Source of the DNA: Methanomassiliicoccaceae archaeon | GTDB lineage: Archaea; Thermoplasmatota; Thermoplasmata; Methanomassiliicoccales; Methanomethylophilaceae | Direction of reading: 5' to 3' | Assembly (NCBI GenBank): GCA_009786295.1 | Contig: WQTN01000070.1 | Coordinates: 1-5,236, forward strand | Length of the DNA: 5,236 bases | Shown: positions 1 to 5,236 of the stretch, piece by piece | Position numbering within the stretch: position 1 is the stretch's first letter | How the letters are laid out: every line of letters begins with the position of its first letter | Translations under genes and position numbers: made by a program | Notes under the pieces: model-generated | Told to the model about the DNA's origin: nothing | Databases searched by the model: none | What the model saw: the letters and a program-made list of their open reading frames with translations, nothing else

Positions 1-1374
1 CTTCGAACGCCTGAACCCGCTGTCGTCCTCAAAGATCATCTTTATCGATTTCAGCTGTTCAAGCACATCGTCCATTTCCGAACGGGAGAGGGTTCGGAAT
101 GAATTCGACCTTCTGAATATCTTGTATGCAAGGTCCCTGTCCATGCGGCCGCTCATCGTCATTGCGATAAGCTGGTTCGCAAGCACGGTGAAAGGATTCT
201 TCCTTCCTCCGAAGTATTCCAATTCCTTTGCGTCACTCCTTCTCGCGATGACAAGTGCTTCGGCGACCTCGTCCGGCGCCGTTGCGATGATCACCGAACG
301 GATCACTTCCCCCATCCTATGCCCAGCGCGCCCAGCGCGCTGTATCATTCTGGAGACCTCTCTTGGGGAATTGTATTGTATGACAAGGTCTGCGGACCCG
401 ATGTCGATCCCCAATTCAAGAGAAGATGTTGCAATGACAGCTTTAAGATCGCCGTTCTTGAACCTGTCCTCAATGTTCATCCGGTTCTCTTTTGAAAGGG
501 ACCCATGGTGAACGTCAATGGAAAAATCCTCATCCCAGAGACGGTATCTCGCGGCAAGCCACTCTGCCGTCTCCCTTGTGTTCACGAAGAACAGTGTGGA
601 CCTTCCAGATTCCATCAGCTGCCTGGCTCTTTTCATCACTGCCAGGATATCAGGGTCGCTCTGCAGCCTATCCAACAGTACCGCATCGTTCTCATCCGGT
701 GCAGGGCATTCAACCACTATCTCGAATTCTCTATGTGTGTCGTGCTTGCAGAGGACTGTCTCCCTGCCCACTCCGGAAAGGAATCCTTTGACATCCTCCA
801 CATCGCCGACGGTCGCGGACAACCCGATCCTTTGATATTCTCCGCTTAACTCCACCAGCCTCTCGAGGGCGACACCCAGCTGTGCGCCCCTTTCGGTGCT
901 TGACAATTCGTGGATTTCGTCAATGACCACCCATTCGACATTCTTGAGGTGCTCTCTCAGCCGTTTGCCGGTAAAAAGCACCTGCATAGTCTCCGGCGTC
1001 GTGATCAGGATCTCGGGAGCATTCTGCGACTGCCTGGTCCTCTCCGCCTGTGTGCTGTCCCCGTGCCTGACGCCTACGGAGATATCTAACGTCTTTCCGT
1101 AGTCCTCCATCCTTTTCAGCATGTCCCGGTTGAGCGCTCTCAGAGGCGTTATGTACAGACAGCGCACCCCTTTCTTTCCTTTTGTCTTGAAGATCGAATT
1201 GAATATAGGAAGCATGGCGGCCTCGGTCTTTCCGATGCCGGTGGGAGCAACGAGGAGAACGTTCTTTCCGGAGAGTATCTTCGGGATAACATCTCTTTGA
1301 GGGTCGGTAGGCTGCGTTATGCCCCTGTCTTTCAAAGCTGAAATGAGTTCCGGACAGAGTATTTCGAATGACAT
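1..1374 (-). CDS. lhr: Lhr-family superfamily 2 DNA/RNA helicase, N-terminal part (C-terminus outside window)
   Basis: An ATP-dependent nucleic-acid helicase of the Lhr family (COG1201 type), expected to act in DNA repair or RNA remodelling. The frame is open from the ATG at 1374-1372 to the window edge (458 codons); archaeal Lhr proteins are usually about 850-950 residues, so roughly half is missing. Visible motifs: a Q-motif-like PTDPQ at residues 22-26; Walker A APTGIGKT (43-50); motif Ia TPLRALNRD (76-84); motif Ib TTPET (125-129); DEIH box (152-155); motif III LSAT (185-188); motif V ATSSLELGIDIG (315-326); motif VI QRAGRAGH (345-352). The combination SSLELGIDIG plus QRAGRAGH, and the Ia form PLRALNRD, are Lhr signatures and argue against Hel308 or Ski2. 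The TTPET form recalls the aLhr2 subgroup, which I infer with less certainty. The start is natural, with the helicase core beginning at once. No Shine-Dalgarno is visible; six T precede the ATG. It lies 35 bp downstream of the hdrD-like gene and may be co-transcribed with it. Confidence 0.93.
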   Translation of the reverse strand, partial: MSFEILCPELISALKDRGITQPTDPQRDVIPKILSGKNVLLVAPTGIGKTEAAMLPIFNSIFKTKGKKGVRCLYITPLRALNRDMLKRMEDYGKTLDISVGVRHGDSTQAERTRQSQNAPEILITTPETMQVLFTGKRLREHLKNVEWVVIDEIHELSSTERGAQLGVALERLVELSGEYQRIGLSATVGDVEDVKGFLSGVGRETVLCKHDTHREFEIVVECPAPDENDAVLLDRLQSDPDILAVMKRARQLMESGRSTLFFVNTRETAEWLAARYRLWDEDFSIDVHHGSLSKENRMNIEDRFKNGDLKAVIATSSLELGIDIGSADLVIQYNSPREVSRMIQRAGRAGHRMGEVIRSVIIATAPDEVAEALVIARRSDAKELEYFGGRKNPFTVLANQLIAMTMSGRMDRDLAYKIFRRSNSFRTLSRSEMDDVLEQLKSIKMIFEDDSGFRRSK

Positions 1375-1402
1375 AAAAAAGGATACGCCGGGAGGTCCCG
1401 GC
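1375..1402 (-). terminator. GC hairpin plus U6 in the gap before lhr (attenuator-like)
   Basis: Read on the minus strand, the gap between the two genes contains GCCGGGACCTCCCGGC (1402-1387). This is a perfect dyad: seven paired bases around a 2-base centre, or realistically six pairs with a 4-base loop. Six bases later come six T (1380-1375) directly abutting the lhr ATG. Stem plus U-run resembles an intrinsic terminator; archaeal RNA polymerase terminates mainly at U-runs. It starts only 7 bases after the hdrD-like stop codon, so it could end that transcript, attenuate lhr, or act as an RNA processing or stability element. It could also be a DNA-binding site. The structure is seen in the sequence; its function is inferred. 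Confidence 0.45.
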
Positions 1403-1409
1403 AAAGGGT

Positions 1410-3209
1410 TTATCTTCTCTTTTTCTTGCCGTGCGCTTTACGGTTCTCTTTGACGGCCGCTTTTATCTCGACCGCCTGATCTTCTCCGTCAGTGATATCT
1501 TTCTTAAGGAATGACAGGACGATCCATCCCTCATCCTCAAGTTCCTGTTTTGCGGCAGCATCCACTTTTCCTTCCTCAAGGATGTATACCGCTACTTTCG
1601 GTTTAACGAACGCCACAGGTATGTTGCTCGGCCCGTAATCCTTCCTGCACCTGAGGCCTTTGTTCCAAGCAGCCCTTCTGACAAGCGCTTCGGGGGAATT
1701 GTCGGTCCAGATGTCCTCTCCGGCGAATTCCTCTTCTTCCTCATCGTCCGTATCGGGCCTGATGATAAGTACATCATCCTTTTGGGCCTGCCTCTCTCTT
1801 TCTTCGGCAGCAGCCCTCTCTCTTTCCAAAGCCGCCCGCTTTTCTCTTTCTTCGGCAGCAGCCCTCTCTCTTTCCAAAGCGGCCAATCTCGCTTTTTCCG
1901 CAGCGGCCAGTCTTGCCCTTTCTGCCTCAGCGGCCTCGGGCGAAACTTCCTTTGGCTTCTCTTTCTGCGGCTCAGACTTTGCGTCTTCAGCAGGCTTTTC
2001 GATAGGAGCCGTTACTTTCAGAAGGACCTCCGCAAGATCCATGATCTTGATCTTGGAGCCGATCTTCTTTGCCCCCTGCGTAAGATTGACCACGCAGAAT
2101 GGACAGCATGTAATGAGTATCTCTGCGCCGGTCTCTTCTGCATCTCTGATCCTCTCCGCAGCGATGTTCACTGCCAGGTCGTTGTACTGACTTTTGTACC
2201 CGCCTCCGGCACCGCAGCATCTCGAGTTCTCTCTGGAGCGTTCCATCTCTACAAGTTCTAGGCCTTTGATCTTCTTCATGACGTTCCTAGGCGCATCAAA
2301 AACTCCCATATGCCTTCCCATGTGGCAGGGGTCATGATATGTCACCTTTGCTTTGAACTCATGATTGAGCGGGAGTTTCCTCTCCGCAATAAGCTTCTCC
2401 ACATACTGAGAGAAGTGGTATACGTTCTGTCCGGTCTTTGCATAGAATTTTCCGAAGTCGGTGGATACGGTCTTATAGCATCCTGAGCACGTCATTACCA
2501 TGTCCTTTGCGCCCGCACCGTCGGTTCCCTCAACCACTTTCTCTGCGCATTCAAGGGAATATTTGTGGGTGCCTGTTCTGAGAAGGGGCGATGAGCAGCA
2601 CCATTCTTCGGAGCCGAGTGTGTTTACTTTCACGCCGGCCCTCGCAAGCACGCGTACGCCGATCTGAGGCAGGTTCTGCTGCCTGTATGCTCCTGTGCAT
2701 CCGGCAAAGAACATAACATCCGGGGTACTGGACCTCTCCACCTCTGCAGGCCACCAGTCTCCTCTCTTGGAAGGAGGTTCTCCGTATGGGTTGTGCACTT
2801 CTCCTACTTTCGCTGCCATGCCTTTGTGAGCGCTCATCGGGCCTACGCCTTCGTCGACCATCCATTTTCTGACTGTCTCCCAAAACTCGACAAGCGGTAT
2901 GTTCGCATGGCAGACCACTTCGCAGTTCCCGCAGCCGGTACATTTGTACATAGCATCAACGAAATACGGGCTGAGGGAGACCTCCCTTCCCAGTAGTTTG
3001 TCGGTGCTTCCGGCATTGCTGAGTTGCCTAAGATAGTATATCTTTCCCCTGGGAGTAACAGATTCCCACGGGGTCTGGTTGTGGGCCTCGCAGACGCTGA
3101 TGCAGTAGCCGCACTGCAGGCAGGCGGCAAGCTCCTGCTGTATCCGCGGGACCTTTACTATCTTGATGCTGCTTTTCAGTTTTGAAAATGGATTCTCTAG
3201 CGCTTTCAT
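1410..3209 (-). CDS. hdrD: HdrD-type heterodisulfide reductase subunit with coiled-coil and Vsr/DUF559-like C-terminal extension
   Basis: The first ~400 of 599 residues match HdrD, the catalytic subunit that reduces the CoM-S-S-CoB heterodisulfide in methanogens. Two ferredoxin-type CxxCxxCxxxC motifs lie at C30/33/36/40 and C90/93/96/100. Two CCG modules are complete: C171, C204-C205, C241/C244 (CX32CCX35CXXC), and C295, C331-C332, C369/C372 (CX35CCX36CXXC). The HdrD-like stretches YHDPCHMGRH, RCCGAGGG and EWCCSSPLLRTG are clear. No membrane segment or signal peptide is seen, so it is cytoplasmic or peripheral. Residues ~404-494 form a Glu/Arg/Ala coiled coil ending in an acidic block; ~505-589 resemble a PD-(D/E)XK nuclease fold; 590-599 are basic. 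Ordinary HdrD is about 400 residues. I chose the ATG at 3209 over an in-frame GTG at 3230 because the TATA-like box sits only 6-13 bases before the GTG but ~30 before the ATG. No hdrE is adjacent. Alternative: another CCG-family oxidoreductase (GlcF/LldE-like), less likely given the HdrD-specific stretches. Confidence 0.9.
   Translation of the reverse strand: MKALENPFSKLKSSIKIVKVPRIQQELAACLQCGYCISVCEAHNQTPWESVTPRGKIYYLRQLSNAGSTDKLLGREVSLSPYFVDAMYKCTGCGNCEVVCHANIPLVEFWETVRKWMVDEGVGPMSAHKGMAAKVGEVHNPYGEPPSKRGDWWPAEVERSSTPDVMFFAGCTGAYRQQNLPQIGVRVLARAGVKVNTLGSEEWCCSSPLLRTGTHKYSLECAEKVVEGTDGAGAKDMVMTCSGCYKTVSTDFGKFYAKTGQNVYHFSQYVEKLIAERKLPLNHEFKAKVTYHDPCHMGRHMGVFDAPRNVMKKIKGLELVEMERSRENSRCCGAGGGYKSQYNDLAVNIAAERIRDAEETGAEILITCCPFCVVNLTQGAKKIGSKIKIMDLAEVLLKVTAPIEKPAEDAKSEPQKEKPKEVSPEAAEAERARLAAAEKARLAALERERAAAEEREKRAALERERAAAEERERQAQKDDVLIIRPDTDDEEEEEFAGEDIWTDNSPEALVRRAAWNKGLRCRKDYGPSNIPVAFVKPKVAVYILEEGKVDAAAKQELEDEGWIVLSFLKKDITDGEDQAVEIKAAVKENRKAHGKKKRR
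1413..1697 (-). other. C-terminal Vsr/DUF559-like (PD-(D/E)XK-fold) domain of the hdrD-like gene, probably catalytically dead
   Basis: Residues ~505-589 of the HdrD-like protein follow the layout of very-short-patch-repair (Vsr) and DUF559 endonucleases. A first helix, SPEALVRRAAWNKGLRCRK, corresponds to the family's 'xxLrxxLxxxGlrfR' segment. A strand pair around IPVAFVKPKVAVYI corresponds to 'pDivfpkykvaifvdG', and then a helix and strand, ELEDEGWIVLSFLKKDI, correspond to 'xLxxlGwxVlrvwexel'. The conserved catalytic Asp of the first strand is not there (the aligned positions are P531-V532-A533), and the metal/His insertion of Vsr is absent, so a nuclease activity is unlikely. E545-E546 lie where DUF559 has its E-x-D. 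The assignment is by eye from family memory; a structure comparison would settle it. Confidence 0.5.
1795..1890 (-). repeat. 48-bp tandem duplication in the coiled-coil linker of the hdrD-like gene
   Basis: Two adjacent 48-bp units (1795-1842 and 1843-1890) are identical over their first 38 bases in plus-strand order (1795-1832 against 1843-1880). They encode LERERAAAEEREKRAA (residues 445-460) and LERERAAAEERERQAQ (461-476). Near-identity at third codon positions indicates a recent duplication or slippage, not selection on the protein alone. Just N-terminal lie two shorter related 8-residue units, ARLAAAEK and ARLAALER, so the segment appears to have grown by repeat expansion. The encoded pattern (charged residues with regular Leu/Ala) predicts a long helix or coiled coil. 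Copy number may vary between strains. Confidence 0.9.
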
Positions 3210-3235
3210 AGTGAAATAAGAAAAACGCACGCACC

Positions 3236-3249
3236 TATATTAAGGCTTT
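3236..3249 (-). promoter_or_regulatory. BRE/TATA promoter of the hdrD-like gene
   Basis: On the minus strand the sequence reads AAAGCCTTAATATA. TTAATATA (3243-3236) is a good archaeal TATA box, preceded by a purine-rich BRE-like stretch. The box centre is about 30 bases before the ATG at 3209, which places the start of transcription (about 26-27 bases after the box centre) 3-4 bases before that ATG. This predicts a leaderless or nearly leaderless mRNA, consistent with the absence of a Shine-Dalgarno, and it argues against the GTG at 3230 as the start. Confidence 0.55.
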
Positions 3250-3260
3250 TAAAAGAAGAT

Positions 3261-3276
3261 GCATGTGCCAACATGC
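3261..3276. promoter_or_regulatory. 16-bp dyad, possible operator
   Basis: GCATGT-GCCA-ACATGC is a perfect inverted repeat with 6-bp arms. It lies about 17 bases upstream of the hdrD-like TATA box and downstream of the CTTTTAAAAG palindrome in the rightward direction. A dyad of this size beside a divergent promoter is a typical place for a dimeric regulator to bind, but one such repeat can occur by chance in a few hundred bases. No second copy is seen elsewhere in the window. Confidence 0.25.
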
Positions 3277-3298
3277 TGTTTTTCTCATCGGACGATAG

Positions 3299-3526
3299 AT
3301 GAACAAACGCACGGCGAACGCCATGCAGGCGATGCAGACGAACCTCCCTGCGGATCGTTTAGGCAGATTATCCAGCGCACGACAAGGCCATTTCTTCAGA
3401 AGAGCCGCAGAGAAAGACGGTCTGCAAAAAGAAAACGAGGAAGGGTCCCCTGCACAGGAAGCGATTCTCAATGTTTTGACCTACGAAAACACGAACATTT
3501 GGGAGAGAAAGGACGCATTTTGGTAG
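3299..3526 (+). CDS. Doubtful 75-residue hypothetical protein
   Basis: An ATG-to-TAG frame of 75 codons lies between the divergent genes and ends 39 bp before the VAT start. The product would be soluble and strongly charged, with a basic first half, an acidic patch near residues 45-53, and an aromatic end, NIWERKDAFW. I recognise no family, cysteine motif, signal peptide or membrane segment. For it: a possible TATA (TTTTAAAA, 3247-3254) that would give a leader of about 20 nt, and a soluble-protein-like composition. Against it: no Shine-Dalgarno, weaker agreement with the neighbours' codon habits (Ile as ATT only, while VAT prefers ATA), and overlapping open frames on both strands here. It may be a real small gene, a gene remnant or chance. 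Confidence 0.28.
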   Translation: MNKRTANAMQAMQTNLPADRLGRLSSARQGHFFRRAAEKDGLQKENEEGSPAQEAILNVLTYENTNIWERKDAFW

Positions 3527-3527
3527 C

Positions 3528-3542
3528 AATTAATGAAATACA
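3528..3542 (+). promoter_or_regulatory. Weak TATA-like element upstream of the VAT gene
   Basis: The AT-rich run AATTAATGAAATACA lies 24-38 bases before the ATG at 3566. A box within it, such as GAAATACA centred near 3538, would put transcription initiation at about 3565, directly at the start codon. The match to a TATA consensus is poor, so only the location is supportive. The purine stretch AGAAGGA (3545-3551) is too far from the ATG (14 bases) to be a normal ribosome binding site. Confidence 0.35.
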
Positions 3543-3565
3543 TTAGAAGGATATCTCTTTGCGAG

Positions 3566-5236
3566 ATGGAGAGATTTTTAGAACTCAAGGTTGCAATGAC
3601 GAGGAGGCAATCAGAGGTGGGATACGGCAGGGCAAGGATAGACAACGAATCCCGCAGATGCCTCGGGCTCGGGTTGGGTGATGTAGTAGAGATCATTGGC
3701 AAAAAAACGGTCGTGGCCAAGATATTCAAAGGAGAACCGGGCGACGACGGCATGAAACTCATACGCATCGACGGTCCGACAAGAACGAGCGCGGAGGTGA
3801 GCGTAGATGAGACCGTGCGCATAAGGAAGTGCGAACCGTCCGCAGCTCAGAAGGTGATCCTCCGCCCGAACATATCCGAGAGCAAAAGGATAAGTTATGA
3901 TGAAGGGGCCGACAACATATTCAAGAGCGGACTGATAGGGCGGCCACTCATCACAGGCATAGACATAATGATACCGAACATCGCCCTGATGGGGAACAGG
4001 ACCACATTCCACGTTGCATCAACAATCCCAGGAGGGCCGGTCGTCGTTTGTCCGGAGACCGAGATACTCCTAAAAAGCGAACCGGTCGAAAAAGAGAAGG
4101 TGCGCTGCGGCCACACAACCTACGACGACATCGGCGGTCTGGATGATGAGCTGAAAAGGATAAGGGAGATGATCGAACTTCCCCTCAAACATCCGGAACT
4201 GTTCGACAGAATGGGCATATCTGCGCCGAAGGGCGTACTGCTGTACGGCCCCCCAGGAACCGGTAAGACCCTGATAGCGGAGGCTGTTGCGAACGAGTCC
4301 GGCGCGTCGTTCTATTCGATCCGCGGACCGGAGATCATGGGGCGGTTCTACGGCCAGAGCGAGGAAAGGCTGAGGCAGATATTCAAGGAGGCAGAGGACA
4401 ACGCTCCAAGCATAATATTTCTGGACGAGATCGACTCGATAGCCCCGAACAGAGACTCGACATACGGGGAGGTCGAAAGGCGCGTGGTCGCGCAGCTTCT
4501 GACGCTCATGGATGGAATGGGCGGCAGAGGAGACGTGATAGTGATCGGGGCGACGAACAGAGAGGATGCGATAGATCCGGCCCTCAGGAGACCGGGGAGG
4601 TTCGACAGGGAAATAGAGGTCGGTGTCCCGAACATGTCCGGAAGAAGGAGCATCTTGGAAGTGCACACAAGAGATATGCCGCTGTCCGACGACGTGAAGA
4701 TCGAAGAACTGGCGGCAATGACCCAGGGATTCGTCGGAGCGGACCTGGCATCGCTGGCGAGAGAGTCGGCGATGAAGTGTCTGAGCAAGCACATTTCAAA
4801 ACTGGACTTAGATAAGCCCGTGCCTCAGCCCGTGCTAGAAACGATGAAGGTGAACATGACGGATTTCGCCGATGCTCTTGCGGACATCGAACCGAGCGGC
4901 ATGAGGGAGGTCTTTGTGGAGATACCGAAGGTCGGATGGAAGGACATCGGCGGTCTGGAACACATAAGGACGGAGATCGAAGAGGTGTTCATCCCGACGG
5001 AGGGGCACAAAGCCTTCGAAAGGCTGGGCATAGAACCGGGAAAAGCGCTGCTGCTCTACGGACCGCCAGGGACAGGCAAAACGCTGATTGCCAAAGCAGT
5101 GGCGAACGAGTCCGGCGCGAATTTCATATCGATAAGCGGCCCCGAGATAGCCAGCAAATGGATGGGGGAGTCGGAGCAGGCGATAAGGAAGATATTCAAA
5201 AAGGCCAAACAGATGGCGCCGTGCATAATATTCTTT
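3566..5236 (+). CDS. vat: Cdc48/p97/VAT AAA+ ATPase (unfoldase), N-terminal 557 residues; 3' end outside window
   Basis: A hexameric double-ring AAA+ unfoldase that feeds proteins to the archaeal proteasome; cytoplasmic. Residues 1-~90 match the double-psi barrel of the VAT N-domain (GDVVEI, then IRIDGPTR), followed by the second N subdomain to ~185. D1 begins at DDIGGLDDE: Walker A GPPGTGKT (228-235), pore loop GRFYG (259-263), Walker B IIFLDEID (283-290), second region of homology GATNREDAIDPALRRPGRFD (328-347) with probable arginine fingers R342 and R345. D2 begins at KDIGGLEH: Walker A GPPGTGKT (499-506), pore loop KWMG, and the window ends in Walker B after IIFF. The family is usually ~730-810 residues, so about a quarter is missing. 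I chose ATG 3566 because MERFLELKV aligns with the VAT N-terminus; an in-frame ATG at 3533 adds 11 residues but has no AT-rich promoter upstream. The D2 entry differs from the usual form (EPGKALLL where RPPKGILL is common), so a paralogue of canonical VAT is possible. Confidence 0.95.
   Translation, partial: MERFLELKVAMTRRQSEVGYGRARIDNESRRCLGLGLGDVVEIIGKKTVVAKIFKGEPGDDGMKLIRIDGPTRTSAEVSVDETVRIRKCEPSAAQKVILRPNISESKRISYDEGADNIFKSGLIGRPLITGIDIMIPNIALMGNRTTFHVASTIPGGPVVVCPETEILLKSEPVEKEKVRCGHTTYDDIGGLDDELKRIREMIELPLKHPELFDRMGISAPKGVLLYGPPGTGKTLIAEAVANESGASFYSIRGPEIMGRFYGQSEERLRQIFKEAEDNAPSIIFLDEIDSIAPNRDSTYGEVERRVVAQLLTLMDGMGGRGDVIVIGATNREDAIDPALRRPGRFDREIEVGVPNMSGRRSILEVHTRDMPLSDDVKIEELAAMTQGFVGADLASLARESAMKCLSKHISKLDLDKPVPQPVLETMKVNMTDFADALADIEPSGMREVFVEIPKVGWKDIGGLEHIRTEIEEVFIPTEGHKAFERLGIEPGKALLLYGPPGTGKTLIAKAVANESGANFISISGPEIASKWMGESEQAIRKIFKKAKQMAPCIIFF

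Larger units (their letters stand above)
3210..3565. other. Divergent intergenic region between hdrD-like and VAT genes
   Basis: These 356 bp separate head-to-head genes. The left end (about 3234-3255) is AT-rich and carries a convincing minus-strand TATA-like box and the 10-bp palindrome CTTTTAAAAG (3246-3255), which could also serve rightward transcription. A 16-bp dyad follows at 3261-3276. The middle (about 3299-3526) is open on the plus strand for 75 codons but encodes nothing I recognise. The right end (about 3528-3551) is again AT-rich and probably holds the VAT promoter. I see no tRNA, no C/D or H/ACA RNA signature, and no mobile-element ends. Confidence 0.7.

Noticed and set aside
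322..339. Perfect 9-bp tandem CCCAGCGCG
   Set aside because: It encodes the repeated R-A-G of helicase motif VI (QRAGRAGH), which is conserved in the family, so the DNA repeat needs no separate explanation.
492..849. Several overlapping plus-strand frames of 99-114 codons
   Set aside because: They are antisense shadows of the lhr coding region, whose minus-strand frame carries all the helicase motifs.
1660..2261. Long plus-strand open frames rich in Ser/Ala/Leu/Phe
   Set aside because: They are antisense to the coiled-coil linker and CCG2 region of the hdrD-like gene; their low-complexity composition is the reverse complement of Glu/Arg/Ala codons, and no homologous pattern is seen.
3313..3339. 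Short GGCG-AA-CGCC hairpin and ATGCAGGCG/ATGCAGACG direct repeat
   Set aside because: Arms of 4 bp and a single imperfect 9-bp repeat are expected by chance; no array, attachment site or CRISPR-like periodicity surrounds them.
3235..3471. 78-codon minus-strand open frame in the intergenic region
   Set aside because: It would run across the promoter of the hdrD-like gene and ends only a few bases before its GTG; composition is Cys/Trp-scattered without a pattern, and no start signal is visible.
3259..3546. 95-codon plus-strand frame starting at ATG 3259
   Set aside because: It overlaps the 75-codon frame in another phase; its product is very rich in Arg, His and scattered Cys, unlike a folded archaeal protein, and it would run into the proposed VAT promoter.
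4070..4792. 240-codon minus-strand open frame opposite the VAT gene
   Set aside because: It lies wholly within the well-conserved D1 coding sequence on the other strand; its His/Arg-rich product has no recognisable motif and the VAT codon pattern explains the lack of stops.

Overview
The window looks like a piece of an archaeal chromosome, probably from the Thermoplasmatota and plausibly a methanogen of the Methanomassiliicoccales type. Three things point there. It has a two-domain Cdc48/VAT ATPase with an archaeal N-domain, an archaeal-type Lhr helicase, and a heterodisulfide-reductase HdrD-type iron-sulfur protein. Promoter and start spacing suggest leaderless or near-leaderless transcripts: TATA-like boxes lie about 27-35 nt before the starts and no Shine-Dalgarno sequence is placed to serve them. 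The taxon is inferred; no rRNA or other taxonomic marker is present.

Layout. Positions 1-3209 hold two genes on the minus strand, read right to left. The first is an hdrD-like gene (1410-3209). The second is the N-terminal 458 codons of an Lhr-family superfamily 2 helicase (1374 down to 1, continuing off the left edge). A 35-bp gap separates them and contains a perfect GC hairpin followed by six U just before the lhr start codon. Positions 3210-3565 form a 356-bp divergent intergenic region with a good promoter for the hdrD-like gene, a 16-bp dyad, a doubtful 75-codon ORF (3299-3526) and a weak promoter for the rightward gene. From 3566 to the right edge, on the plus strand, lie the first 557 codons of a Cdc48/p97/VAT AAA+ unfoldase, cut inside the D2 Walker B motif.

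Most unusual is the hdrD-like gene. Its first ~400 residues are a complete HdrD: two [4Fe-4S] ferredoxin motifs and two intact CCG cysteine modules. It then carries ~195 extra residues: a Glu/Arg/Ala coiled-coil linker containing a nearly exact 48-bp tandem duplication, an acidic block, a compact domain resembling the Vsr/DUF559 (PD-(D/E)XK) nuclease fold but lacking the expected catalytic Asp, and a Lys/Arg tail. No hdrE (cytochrome b subunit) is adjacent; the gene sits upstream of a nucleic-acid helicase.

How the genes work together. HdrD would reduce the CoM-S-S-CoB heterodisulfide, Lhr would remodel nucleic acids, and VAT would unfold proteins for the proteasome. These are not an obvious pathway. 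The co-directional pair hdrD-like/lhr may share a transcript, and VAT is an independent, divergently transcribed housekeeping gene.
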